Shown here piece by piece: positions 9,747 through 21,000 of a stretch of DNA of 64,000 nucleotides (position 1 is its first letter; every line of letters begins with the position of its first letter). Below the pieces are notes generated by a model that had not been told where the DNA came from, did no database searches, and saw only the letters and a program-made list of their open reading frames with translations. The stretch is from the NCBI GenBank assembly GCA_001465935.1, contig LNKV01000013.1, forward strand, positions 1-64,000, in the 5' to 3' direction. This DNA comes from Clarireedia homoeocarpa (Eukaryota; Ascomycota; Leotiomycetes; Helotiales; Rutstroemiaceae). Both the position numbers and the translations under genes were made by a program.

Positions 9747-12700
9747 TCAAATAGTTACAATGTCCATCCGGTACGGAATGATAGACACTGGCGAAACCAG
9801 CCCGTAATTCGCTGCAGGTCGAGCAACCGGAACACTCGCCGTCGCTGGCTTCCCACTTGTCATAATTTCGTTCCATATGGGCCGTAATGCGTTCCCAAGA
9901 GGAGTGCTAACCACAACTTCTACGACGTTGGTACCAGGTATCAAGACCGGCCCTATGTCAGCCTTTGCCCATGTCAAATCAAGGGGCGGTAAAGGCTTTC
10001 CATTGATTTTGATGCGCGCGGTGTGGATTATTGCGCCGAGATCTATGTATGCGCCTGAGATATCTGTCGCATTGACATCGACTGGTGGCCATTGGAAAGT
10101 AGTCGAATAGTAACCCAGTCCAGATACATTCTTCAGAGAAGACGAAAGTTCCTTCCATGGAAGAAGAGTAGGGATGTTGAAGGTCAAGTTTGCCTTCGTT
10201 ACTGGCGCTTCAACGTTGTAAATGTCGCCTGGTGCCGTCCAGGATTCAACAACCAACGTCCAGTTTTTTAATTGAAAGGATGGCACTGTCATTGGATTCG
10301 TATGGACAAAAGTTCCGTTCGATAGTTTCACATTGCGGTGCTGCTCATCGAAACCACGCATCAAGTGAAGTGATGCTTCAGAGGTCTTCAGTTCCAATGT
10401 ACTACTAGGCCTCGAATGCGCATGTACCGTTGAATTTTCCTTGCGTTTGAAGCCAATTATTGTAGACTGGTTTCCTGCTAATTGGAGTTCAATTGTAGTA
10501 TGCGTGGCGGTCTGCTGATATGCTGATACTAGTGTTTCATTGCCAGTCCATGCATCATAAACATATGGTGTTCCTGTCGTTTCAAACGAAATGTTACCGG
10601 AGGTTAGTCCCTGTCCGAATGGAATCCCGGTTGCGTCGTTGTAGACCCAGACATAGTCGGTTGAAGTCCTGTTATCTTCTCTCCAGTAGGTGTACCATGT
10701 GCCATTCGCGGTAACCGAGGTGCGCGGTAAAACACCTATGGACTGAAGGGTTGCTGCAAGAGTAGAATTAAATGAGGTCACATGAACGTTCTCGAGTGAT
10801 ACTAGGACCTGTCGTGTCTCGTTGGAGATACTATTTGGCACTCCACCCAGAAAGACGATTGGCAAACCATCCTGAGCATATTCCACAAGCTTCGTAGTAC
10901 CTAGTTGGGTTGTCGTTTCATTGAATCTTACGATCATTGCCTTGAACGCTTGGCTGTTAAGGGCAAATAATCCATCCTTCACGTATGCTTCAGGAAGTGC
11001 AAAATTGTCAGGACTGAGGTATTCATATGAGTAGCCTATAAAATTAATATTTTCAACCAACGATGAATCAGGGCTACTTACCAGCATCAAGTAGATCCGT
11101 TGGCGTATATCCTGCTGGGAACTGTAAGTATGTGGTTGATTTCGACCAAAATGCGATGTCCCTTTTTGGCACTCCGGTCTGCGCAAGGAACTGCTGCCTT
11201 GATAGCCAATTCAGCCAGTCGGAATAAAAATCCCATGCAGGCTGATGAGGTCCATGCATCTCAGAATACATGTATGAGAATGTGGTAAAGCCAGGCCATG
11301 TAGTGTTTCCATAATTACCCGAATACGGATATCCATGAATGATGAACTGATTCACAGACCCAACAATAGAACGACTTAGATCCCACAGAATTTCAGGAAT
11401 CGTTTGTTGGTAGACCTCCCCCATCACTGCTCCAGCCTCGCTAGAGATGATGCGCTTCCCGGCGAAGTTGGCTGGTCCTGAGAATTGTCTGTAATAATCT
11501 ATGCTGTGCGCAAGGCCCAGTGTTTCGCACTCAGGGGCATTGACATAAGGGATGTTTGCCTGCATATCCATCGGTAGGTTGTATCCCACTTGCGCCGAAA
11601 ACTGCATACCGAGATTTTCACTCCAGTTTGTTAGCGTCTTGAGATACATGCGGTTCAGCTCTGTAAGCTATATTCGACCACATTTCAGTCAGTGTGTATT
11701 TTTTTTCATAAAGGAGAAGAAGACGAACAGTCTGTTGGTAATCAGTTGAATATTTGGTACCTGCATCTGCTCCATTGGTAATGTATTCGGTGGTTGATGT
11801 GAGTCCTGCAAACCCCGCTCCGAAGAATGGATTTGTGCCAATCACGATGGGAATGTACTTATTGATGCTGTAGCCTCGATTCGAAAGAAAGACTTCTTGC
11901 AATTTGGGAGTCCAAAATATTTTCACGCCCTGTCCAAACTCCTGGCTGTCTTCCCACATGTAATTACCGACTGCTTTCACAAGATTTCTGGTGTTACCAT
12001 GAAGCAGCTGTTCCTCCCAAAAATCAATTATCACCTGGGCTCCTTTTGCAGAGAAGTGGTCAACTACCCACGACCCATTCTGAATGTAATTTGTTGTGGG
12101 AGATTGAGGCACGGCGACTTGTACATCAGCAGGACTCTGTACCTCGCGATATCCGGAACGCTTAAGATAATATGCAAACACAAGATAGTTAGTTCCCTTT
12201 GAGGTATACGGGAATTTAACTTGGAGATGGCCGCTCGAGTTGACCGAGGCCGTCATATCAGTAAGAGACTGATCGTCGAGTACAACCACTTGACCAGTGG
12301 TTGTATTTGTGGCGCTGACCTGCAAAGCAGTTGATGCAGATATCAACGAACCAGAACTCCAGCCAGGAAGAACCGCATCAAACTTCCCACCAACTGGCAC
12401 ACTTATATTGAATGGCGCGAGGTCCCAAAGAAGACCGTCCGAATCATATGGTGCTGGTACACCGGCTCCTTGGTTTGGTCCTAACGACAGGTCTACTAGA
12501 AGGTTCTCCTCCTGTGCTGTAATCAATACCGAATCAAGTAGATTTTCTGCATGGCCGTTAGTTGATGTCAATAATTTTCATATTTCAGGTAAATTACTCC
12601 ATGCAACACCGCCAAATCCATATGTCGTCCAATCAGTTTGTAAAGGTGAAGATAAATAACCACCAAAGTCTCCGCCATCACCATAGAGATAGTAGCCTAA

Positions 12701-12937
12701 CAACTCTACACCTCCAGCTCCGACTCTGCCTGTCTGCTTCACATCATACGCGACTCGGCTGAGATTCAGTGAGGCATCATTGGGCCAGTAACGAAAGCGC
12801 GGGCGCACGTTTGACGAGGGTGTCTGAAAGGTTCCGTAATCAATATTCGAGTAAACTTGGTCATTCGTGTCAATAGCCCAACAGTAATGAAGGTTCAAGA
12901 CAGCGCTACTCAGAAGTAACAAAATTATTGAGGCCAT
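9747..12937 (-). CDS. Secreted GH106-type alpha-L-rhamnosidase
   Basis: Exons 12937-12598, 12546-11729, 11667-11082 and 11035-9747 give 1010 residues. A signal peptide (MASIILLLLSSAVLNLHYCWA) begins the protein. The next part matches the N-terminal GH106 catalytic region: VRPRFRYWPNDASLNLSRV, GAGGVELLGYYLYG, then LLVDLSLGPNQGAGVP. Mid-protein acidic motifs WEDSQEF and ISSEAGAVMGE are candidate active-site segments, but I cannot assign the catalytic pair. The last third is beta-rich with a GH2-like sugar-binding fold character and many N-glycosylation sequons. GH106 enzymes release alpha-linked rhamnose, for example from pectin side chains or glycosides. Intron 1 is 51 bases, in frame, and contains a TGA at 12578-12580 that would otherwise look like a nonsense mutation. 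Intron 2 has a weak GTTCGT donor. Family call fairly sure; substrate unknown. Confidence 0.85.
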
Positions 12938-14936
12938 TATTCGAAAACATTGGCTGCATCTGGCGAATATAAATCAATGTAATGGGATTCTCTTCGAAAT
13001 AAGTAGGAACAGATTCCACACCCAGACCACCGTAAAGGTGCTCGGCCAAAACATATCCGAGCATGCCTATCAGATGTAGTCATAAAAAAGCGTCATTGAC
13101 CTGACCGAATCGATTCAAGGCGACTGAGCTCGATAAAAATCTATCTAGACATATATGCCGTGCTTGGCAAGGAGGGGAACGTAGACACTAGACAACATGA
13201 AGCAGCGTAATAGGCCCTCATCAGCTAGATCAAGTCTCGCGCATCACAATTGTAGAAGCAAGAGCCTATGGGGGGGACTTGCATGCTACATAAGACCGAT
13301 AGCTGGCAACGACGTAAGTCCAGCGGTCTTGATCAGCATCATTCCCGAAGTATTAGCGGAACGCCTCCCCCGGGTTTTCTGAATTATTGGAGAAGAATAG
13401 AACTTTCGTATTCGTACCGAACATAAGAACTTCCCCAGCCTTACCCCACAAGCCGAACTGCGGGGAATATATGGAACATGGTACATAGTAGGGAATAGGA
13501 ACTCTTCATTATGAGCTTGTTTCGGATCTTCTCGGTGCATCAACCACCGAAACATGAGACTTGCCTCTCTCTAATATGTTGCAACCAGCAAGAAACTTAA
13601 TTTCCGTTGATATCATGCCATTTGCCGCTTTCCATCATTGGAAATATGCCACAAATGTCAACACAATGTTAAGATGAGCCTCGGTTGAAGCACAGCTGAA
13701 GTAAGAGAGTTGAATTGTAGGCCATGCACTACAGCTCCCTGAGACAGCACACAAAGCCGTCCATATAAACAAGAAGGAATATGAATCCGGTAGTATTTTC
13801 GGTGCTGAAATCAATCTTTGAGATAGCATTGAAACGCATGTGAAGCAAACGCGAGCGGCGGAGCTTATCCATACAATGACAGTCAACTGTTTGATATTCT
13901 TACAGAAATACCAGAGCATTTCGTTAGATTTAGCCTTGACCTGAGTACCACTTTCCCTCTCAATCGGGCATGCGATTGGGCGTTGTCATACGAAACAGAA
14001 CCCCAAGTTTTCGAAGCCTCCTTCCACGGTCTGTTGCCCCTCGTAAGGGGAGAACAGGAGCAAGCTCCGGCACTGCATCAAAATTCAGATCAACTTAATG
14101 TCGAGCCCATCCACAGATCATGCCCTGGGACAGTGACCGTGGCGGCTGCCAGACCGACAAGACCAGTGTACATATAACAGTAGATGCACTTGCATTCTTT
14201 ATAGAACAGTAGGTTGTCCGTCGTGTACAAGAGGACGCGCTAAACTGTCAGTTGCACTAAAAAGGCCTCAGAGATACCTATACTCGTAACACCTTTCATC
14301 TTGCTCTTGCGGCTGCTCGTCTTTAATTGTCCTCGTCAGGCTGGCTTGTGAGCGTGCAGCCAACACGTTGTCGTTGAGTCTTGCGAACAAATGCCGAGGT
14401 AATGTTCTGTCGAAGTCACTCCTCGGTCATACTGTAACCAACTAGGAAGCTGCTCTTTCTGGAGCAGTGTTGAAGAAAAGATTGTATGCGCCAGCGAGAT
14501 AACCTCAATCAGCACCTCATGATTGATCGTGTCGAGCTTACGGCAAGTTAATTCCGCTATTCCTTTTAGAACCATGTAATCTGGCAAAAGAGGACGGGTA
14601 TGCTAACTCTTATCTTCGTGTAGAGCCTTTTGTTGGTTGCACGTCGTTCTGACGCAATGCCTCGTCTCGAGGGCGGACTGTGAGAGAACCGGCACTGGGA
14701 CATTTGATTGACTCTATGTACTCCAGCTGCTTGACCAAAATTAAGGAATTTTAAGATAGCGCACAGTTATGCAAGAACCGCTACAGTAGTTTAAGGTTTT
14801 CGTCGTACAACTACATATGACTTCCCTTACAACTACATACATAGGACTTCCTTACAACTACATAGGACTTCCTTCTGTCGAGCAACATCAACTTAGAAAC
14901 TGGAAGTTCAGCATGAAAATAGTACAAGTATAACAT
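12938..14936. other. Intergenic, about 2 kb
   Basis: Upstream region of the rhamnosidase gene. Open frames are short and unconvincing on both strands. A short direct repeat with units of 22-26 bases (TACAACTACATA...GGACTTCCT) lies at 14806-14876. No gene is supported. Confidence 0.55.
14806..14876. repeat. Short tandem repeat, about three units
   Basis: ACAACTACAT followed by ATGACTTCCCT, CATAGGACTTCCT and AGGACTTCCT. The units differ by small indels. Confidence 0.6.
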
Positions 14937-15314
14937 CTAGTGGGTTCTCCTTCTCATAGTCCCCTCAATGCCTTCCAAATCACTATACAATCGCCATTCA
15001 TAGTCCAGGCTCGGGTCGTTGAAGCGTGCTTTCACGTCCAAAGTCCTAATCTTTTCCATATCTTCAGGTTTCAACTCGAAATCTGCCTCCAAGTTCTGCT
15101 CGATCTGCCAGTCGATGACGCTTTTAGGAATCACAGAGTTGCCGCTATTTATTCCCCACGCAAGAACGACCTGGATCGGAATCTTCCTGTACTTGCGACC
15201 CAACTCCTGTAGTAGCGGTTGGTCTGTCACCCGTATCATGCGCGCGATGTCTTTGCTCCAGCCCGTTTGTCGGTAGAAATCGTTCATATTCCCAAGCGGG
15301 CTGAATTGGATTAC
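14937..15314 (-). pseudogene. Aldo/keto reductase 3' fragment
   Basis: About 125 codons of the C-terminal part of an aldo/keto reductase are intact: FSPLGNMNDFYRQ, QVVLAWGINSGNSVIPKS, the NADP-phosphate binding tail WQIEQNLEADFELKPEDMEK, and DVKARFND before the stop. A complete family member has about 300-330 residues. The N-terminal two thirds, with the catalytic Tyr, Lys and Asp, are missing. At about 15314 the similarity ends abruptly and a mobile-element relic begins. The best reading is a gene truncated by insertion or rearrangement. It cannot form the (beta/alpha)8 barrel alone. If expressed as is, a start at Met 15287 would give 116 residues. Confidence 0.75.
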
Positions 15315-15760
15315 TGAATTAAAGCTTCCTTTTGAGCTAGCTTTAAAGCTTCTGCTCGACGATTAAGTAATCTCTCCTTCGCTGCCTACTATTGCTCCTT
15401 AGCTATAACCCCATTGACTACTTGAATTGCCTGAATCCTTTTTCTCTCTTCGATCTCTAAGAGCCTCTTAACGTCGAACAGTAGTAGCTGGGACCTCCGA
15501 AGCTTGGGAAGCTTGGGAACTACTCTGAAACGGCTCTCTGATACGACTACTCAACGAAGAGATAGGTATATTGGCTTGGATTGAACCTGGTCTGAAACGG
15601 CGACTAGGAAGCTCAGGTTCGCTGAAAGACATAATAGAATACTATTGTTGAAGGCAAAAAAAGTAAAAGAGCAAATAAAAAAAGCAAAAAAAGAGAATCT
15701 CAGGTAGTAGGTAATTAACTTTATCAGTTTAATTAACAATTTTTGTGTAGTGTCACACAA
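15315..15760 (-). mobile_element. Mobile-element relic abutting the AKR fragment
   Basis: On the minus strand a 54-codon frame (15632-15468) begins MSFSEPELPSRRFRPGSIQA and is Ser/Arg rich. It ends in TAA, after which a neighbouring frame continues with a coiled, Lys/Glu/Arg-rich segment (LLEIEERKRIQAIQVV, AAKERLLNRRAEALKLAQ) broken by more stops. The frame switch, the stops and the A/T-rich flank (15655-15750) suggest a decayed transposable-element open frame. I recall similar leaders in repeated sequences of filamentous fungi but cannot name the family. Boundaries are approximate. Confidence 0.45.
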
Positions 15761-15840
15761 GTATAACTTCGGATAAGAGTTATTATTTCCTGATTAGGCA
15801 ATTCAAAGTGGATTAGCAGCAATCACATGATGATTTACCC

Positions 15841-15860
15841 CGGATATTCCGGATATTCCG
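15841..15860. promoter_or_regulatory. Overlapping CGG-N5-CCG inverted half-sites
   Basis: Two copies of CGG-ATATT-CCG overlap by two bases (15841-15851 and 15850-15860). Inverted CGG half-sites with fixed spacing are typical targets of Zn2Cys6 transcription factors. The site lies about 355 bases upstream of the monooxygenase start. The regulatory role is inferred. Confidence 0.45.
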
Positions 15861-16215
15861 GGTTTTGTGGAATGTCCGCCGCGCAGATCTCCCTTATGGA
15901 ATAGAATATTACCCCAGGGGTACCTAAAATATTCGGTAAGCAACGGAATCTGGGAATACAACTTTGATATGTAATCGAACTCTACGAGCCTTTCTACGAC
16001 CAGATTGATTATAAATCATAAAAAGCCGAGTTAGCACTGCTTATGTCTTGTCACCTAATATTAGTCTAAATATTTGTCATTTTTCACGTTGTACTGTACA
16101 AGTGATGTGACTGTTGCGTGAGAGAGGGTATGGTATGGGCAAGGATAAAATACAAACTTGATCGTCTTTAATGTCATAAACCAACTCTCTACAATCCAGC
16201 TCTCTTTACCTCACT

Positions 16216-17472
16216 ATGGCCTCGACCACACGAAAACCAATCCTTATTTCAGGCGGCGGCCTTGCTTCTCTCTTGCTCGCGCAATCACTCCGCCGGGCGT
16301 CAATACCATGTCTGATATTTGAGCGCGACGCCTCGATCTCCTTCCGCGCTCAAGGATATAGGCTACGTCTCTCTGCAGAAGGCTTGGATGCCATCGAGGC
16401 CGCTCTCGGGCCAGAATTATTCAAGATATTCTGGGATAAATGCGGCAAGACCGGAGGAAGTGGATTCGCAGCTATCGATCCGCACACAGGGTTAATAATT
16501 CCTGAGTCAGCCAGTGACGAAAAGTCAGGTGGTGCAAAGCCTGCTGGCGAGAAGCCCGGCGAGGAGAAACCAAACTCCGGAAGCCAGCTAAAAGAAAGCC
16601 TGGCATCGCGCGATGGGAGAATCGTGGGCATTGCAAGGGGCGATATGCGCAAAGTCTTCATGACTGGGTGCGAATCTCTAATACATTGGTCTCATCAGGT
16701 CACAGGATATGAATTGACATCTTCCGGTGTCCGTGCGGTGTTTGCGGACGGTTCTAAATCAGTCGAAGGCGAAATGCTGGTCGGTGGCGAGGGCATCAAC
16801 TCCAAAGTTGCCAAACAGGTTTCGCAAGGAAAGTTGAAAGTCTACGAGACCGGTGCATTCGGGATCCATGGTCAAGCACCCACCACAGCGTTCAAAGGTC
16901 TAGGAGAGGGTGTTTGGCGGACGGTGGATGAATCCAATCCCAAGGGTAGAATCTTCGCTATCACGAATGTTCGATTTGGCGACATGGATGATCCAAGCTT
17001 GGAGTTTGGATGGACACTGGGAGCTCAGCCAGGTGTCATCGTACCACCGAATAATGACTTCTCCCTGATCGGCAAACCGGCAGCTGATATAGCGAAATCG
17101 CTTACTGCGAATTGGCACCCTCGGATAAAGCCTCTATTCGACGAGATGAACGAGTCTGAAGCAGCATTCTGGAAGATCACTTGCTCGACTCCAAGTGGCG
17201 TTCCGGAATGGAAGAACGAACCCCGTGTGACTGTTATTGGAGACGCCGCGCATTCGATGACACCAGCTGGTGGCCTCGGTGCGAATACTGCTGTGAGGGA
17301 TTCCGAGTTGCTTGGCAGACTAATTGCCGAGGCTGGTGGCTATGCAGATGGTGTGACAGCAGCATATGAGAAGGAGATGCGGGTGTATGGCAGTGAGACG
17401 GTCAAAATAAGTTACGGCATGGCGACGGTAGCGTTTGGAGTTAGTATCGACGAAAACTCGGCTACACTTTAG
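16216..17472 (+). CDS. FAD-dependent monooxygenase (PHBH fold)
   Basis: Intronless, 418 residues. It belongs to the group A flavin hydroxylases (salicylate hydroxylase-like). The Rossmann dinucleotide motif ISGGGLASLLLAQSL lies at residues 11-25, with an acidic residue ending strand 2 (IFERD). The GD motif VIGDAAHSMTPAGGLGAN at about 341-358 contacts the FAD ribityl chain. The middle motif that is usually DG reads VGGEGINSKV, with the Asp replaced. Residues about 98-122 are a Lys/Gly/Glu/Pro-rich low-complexity insertion (GGAKPAGEKPGEEKPNSG). Such enzymes hydroxylate aromatic or polyketide substrates with NAD(P)H and O2; the substrate here is unknown. There are no biosynthetic neighbours, so a catabolic or stand-alone role is as likely as a pathway role. 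Confidence 0.88.
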   Translation: MASTTRKPILISGGGLASLLLAQSLRRASIPCLIFERDASISFRAQGYRLRLSAEGLDAIEAALGPELFKIFWDKCGKTGGSGFAAIDPHTGLIIPESASDEKSGGAKPAGEKPGEEKPNSGSQLKESLASRDGRIVGIARGDMRKVFMTGCESLIHWSHQVTGYELTSSGVRAVFADGSKSVEGEMLVGGEGINSKVAKQVSQGKLKVYETGAFGIHGQAPTTAFKGLGEGVWRTVDESNPKGRIFAITNVRFGDMDDPSLEFGWTLGAQPGVIVPPNNDFSLIGKPAADIAKSLTANWHPRIKPLFDEMNESEAAFWKITCSTPSGVPEWKNEPRVTVIGDAAHSMTPAGGLGANTAVRDSELLGRLIAEAGGYADGVTAAYEKEMRVYGSETVKISYGMATVAFGVSIDENSATL

Positions 17473-18092
17473 AGCGAAGGAGACTGAAATAGGGGTCAAT
17501 TCATTTGAGGACGTTAAACTGATGCTGTGTGGGAATCGTCATCCACTCATGCAATTCTTAAGATAGTGCAAGGCTAGATGCTCCAATAGATCTCAATATG
17601 TTCATAAATCATACCACATTGCCTCCGGCAAAATACTATAACATATCATATTGATGTGGTCTATCGATCTATCTATCTGTAACAGATCTCATATCCATAA
17701 GTCTATTTAATCATCGTCATCTGCCAAATGTTCCCCCTTCATATGCCGTGCGCGTAGTGTACAAAACGTATCGCGTAATCCACCCAGCATCCATACACAT
17801 CGCATAAAATGCCAAAGCGCCTAGCCGAGAGCAGTCCTACATTCAAAAGATGCTAGATTCCCTTGCTCAAAACGACGACCCGTCTCTTCTCATCATCTCA
17901 TCAGCTTAATCAAGCAATTGTGAACTCCCCCTAAAACTCCGTTGACTTCCTATGCATATAGCCACGTCAATGCACCGGATATGTGACGCTATGCTGATTA
18001 AGTGATACATCCTTATCCATTACCCAGAGCACACCGCGAATCACACAACGTATAACCCTAGCTTCGAAATTGTATCTCCTCTCCATCTTCAT
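17473..18092. other. Intergenic, convergent 3' ends
   Basis: 3' flanks of the monooxygenase and FUN30 genes. No coding signal is seen. Confidence 0.6.
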
Positions 18093-21000
18093 CTACTCTG
18101 CAGCATCCTCGGTCGTCAAGCCGAGAAGCGTGGACTTTCTCCTTTGCGGCAAACTAGATTTCTTGTCCTTTGCCTTATTCTTGGCTGTCTTCTCTTCAGG
18201 CTTTCCCTCCACTACGGCTGCTGCTTCCTCATCAGTGATTGTGACACCTTCAAGTAACATCTTTTCGACCGCCTTCTCCCCTGCCTCTTCTTCTTCACCC
18301 GCCACTCTGCCATCCAGCATGAGTTTGCTTCTACCCATCTTCCAGATGGCCTCTTCGATCGTACCTCGAGTGACAAGCCTAACAACCTCAACATCACGAG
18401 TTTGCCCAACTCGATGAGCACGGTTCTCTGCTTGCACGTCGTCTTGAGGGTTGAAACCTCCATCAAAGATAATGACTTTATTGGCATACATCAAATTAAT
18501 TCCTGTTCCTCCTGCCTTGGTTGTGAGCAGGAAAGCGGTGATGTCAGTTTCGTCGCGGAATCTCTCGATATAGGCTTGACGCTCATCAATCTTCGTAGAC
18601 CCATCAATCCTAGTATAGGTAATGGAAGAACTGTTGAGAACAGCCTCGAGAATGTCGAGTACAAGCGAAAATTGGGAGAAAATAAGAACTCTATCTCCAT
18701 TCTCCTTATATTTTTGGACAAGCTGAACTAATGCAGCAACTTTGCCAGAATCCATCCATGCGTTTTTCTTGACATCAAACGACTTGATGCACGGGTAGAG
18801 CATACACCAGGTATGTAGCCAGAAGTCTGAAGCTTTACGCATCTCATCTATTAAGTGTTGTCGTTTCTCATTGGGATTGAAGTTCGTCGGTTCTTTCTTC
18901 CGTAATATGTCTGCCATTTTCTCGATCTTCTCGTCGGTGAAGTGACGGCGGAATAGAAGTGGATGAATAGCTGCCTTACGAAGTTGCATAATAGGATTGT
19001 TCTCGTCAGACTTCGGGGCCGTGATCTTTACACCTTCAAGGCGCTGTCGAGCTCGTTCGCGGGCAGCATCAGCATGCTCATTGTAAATCTCAGATTGTGA
19101 TGCGGTAAGACTACAGCGTTCGACTCGGCAAGTCTTCGTAGGAAGATGCTTTAAGACTTGGTGCTTCTTTCGGCGTAGAACGAACGGTGTGAGCATAGAC
19201 CTTGCTCTAGCGATACGCTCGGCGGAAAGTAGTGCTCCATGGTCGGTATCTCTAGTTGTAGCCTTCGCCTTGAAAATAAAGTTCAAATCTTCCTCTCGTT
19301 CCTCGAAGACTTCGGGAAGAATGAAAGCAAGAAGAGTGACCAATTCGACCAAGTTGTTCTGTAAAGGTGTTCCAGTCAACAAAAGTCGGAACTTTGCAGG
19401 AATCTTATTCAACGCTTGGTTTTTCTGAGTCGCCCCGTTCTTCAAAATATGACCTTCGTCACAAACAAGCACCTACGAATGATTAGGTTCGGAGTATCAC
19501 TTCTTTTTATGTTTCAGACTCACATCTGCATTTAACTTTCTGAAGAACTTGTTATCATCCTTCTTCACAGCCATATCATAGGTAGAGACAACGACATTGA
19601 TGTTATCCTTGTTCTCCAGAATCTCTTCTGCTAAGGCAACACGTTCACTTGCTTGGCCTATTGTATGGTTAGTGACCTATGGCATCAGATCTGAGAGGAC
19701 CAAGCTTACCATGATACGGTTGGATGACTAAATTAGGGGCAAACTTGACGAACTCCTGACACCAGTTCTCGAAGACGGCGGCAGGACCAAAGACAACATG
19801 AGGGCCAGGGTGACCGGTCCCAACAAGATGGGACAAGAATGAAATGACCTGACACGTCTTGCCAAGACCCATATCATCTGCCAAGATACAGCTCAGATCG
19901 TGGTTGTACATCAAGTTGAGCCAATTTAAACCGACAATTTGGTAATCCTTAAGCACAACGCTCTCTGCCATAAGCTCGGGTTTCTTGAGGAAGTTGACCG
20001 CGGTTTTCCTACGCTTGGTAGAAACGATCTTGTCATCATCAGCACCTTCTCCATTCACGGACGAAGTACTGCTCGGGGAACCGATGCCGGAGTCACGTTG
20101 AGATTCGGCATCGTCTTCGAACGACACAAGCTCGAGACCTTCTCCTTCTTTGCGACCGCCAAAAGTGTTGAAGCCCCATTTGGCCATCTCCGCTTCCAAT
20201 GGCTTCGAGAGCTCTTCACATTTTGCAACTAGAGCATCAACGGCTTCATAACCCGAGAACATACTCAAAGCAGTATCTACCAGACGATCGCCCATCGGGG
20301 CTTTAGTGCTTTTCTTTCCGTTCTTGAGCGTTTTAGCAGTAGACACGTTCCTCGCAGCGTCAAGCGTTCTGAAAGGCCGAGCAGCTAACATCGCTTCAGC
20401 ATTGGCCTTAGTAGTGTTGGTGAGTTCAATGAGTTCGTCTAATTTGCATTTATTAAGATATCTCAAAAGTCGTTCCTCGAGTACTGGATCATCCTCCGAC
20501 TCTTCGGGTTCTTCCATACCCGAGTCGGAATCGTAAAAGTCATTCGCCTGGACTGGGGATGAAGGTAACTTGATTGGCGAAGGAGATGCAATTGCAGGCG
20601 AAGTTGGATCCTTGCGTCCCTTCATGAGTTTTCGTTTCGGCCTCTGTGGTGTGACAACAGCAGGGGCCCTCTGTGTAGGCTGAGCCTGCGTCGAAGAGTA
20701 TCGGTCCTTAATCGACTTTATTGGTGCTGCAAGACCTCTTCTCATGCGGGGTTCCACCTTTTGAGGAGCGGGTATTTCCACAATATCGTCATCTGAATCT
20801 TCGTCCTGTACGAGTAATTCTGCGGCAGCATCGATATCTCCTCGGGTGGTTAGCAAGGCATCTTTCGCTTTGAGTACTGAAACTTTAGGAAGAATGTTGC
20901 GCAGTCGTGTGATATTTGTCCTGAGCTTTTCGTCACTTATATCTGTAATAGCAAGGTCTTGAATCGGCAGAGCTCTCGAGGAATTCCTTTGGATGTCATG

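Noticed and set aside
12578..12937. Rhamnosidase gene as a pseudogene because of an in-frame TGA
   Set aside because: A 51-base GT-AG intron with a branch site removes the stop and rebuilds a conserved segment; the whole 1010-residue frame then closes.
9747..17472. A secondary-metabolite or catabolic cluster linking the rhamnosidase, reductase fragment and monooxygenase
   Set aside because: No backbone synthase, transporter or regulator is present, the reductase is broken, and the genes are 2-3 kb apart.
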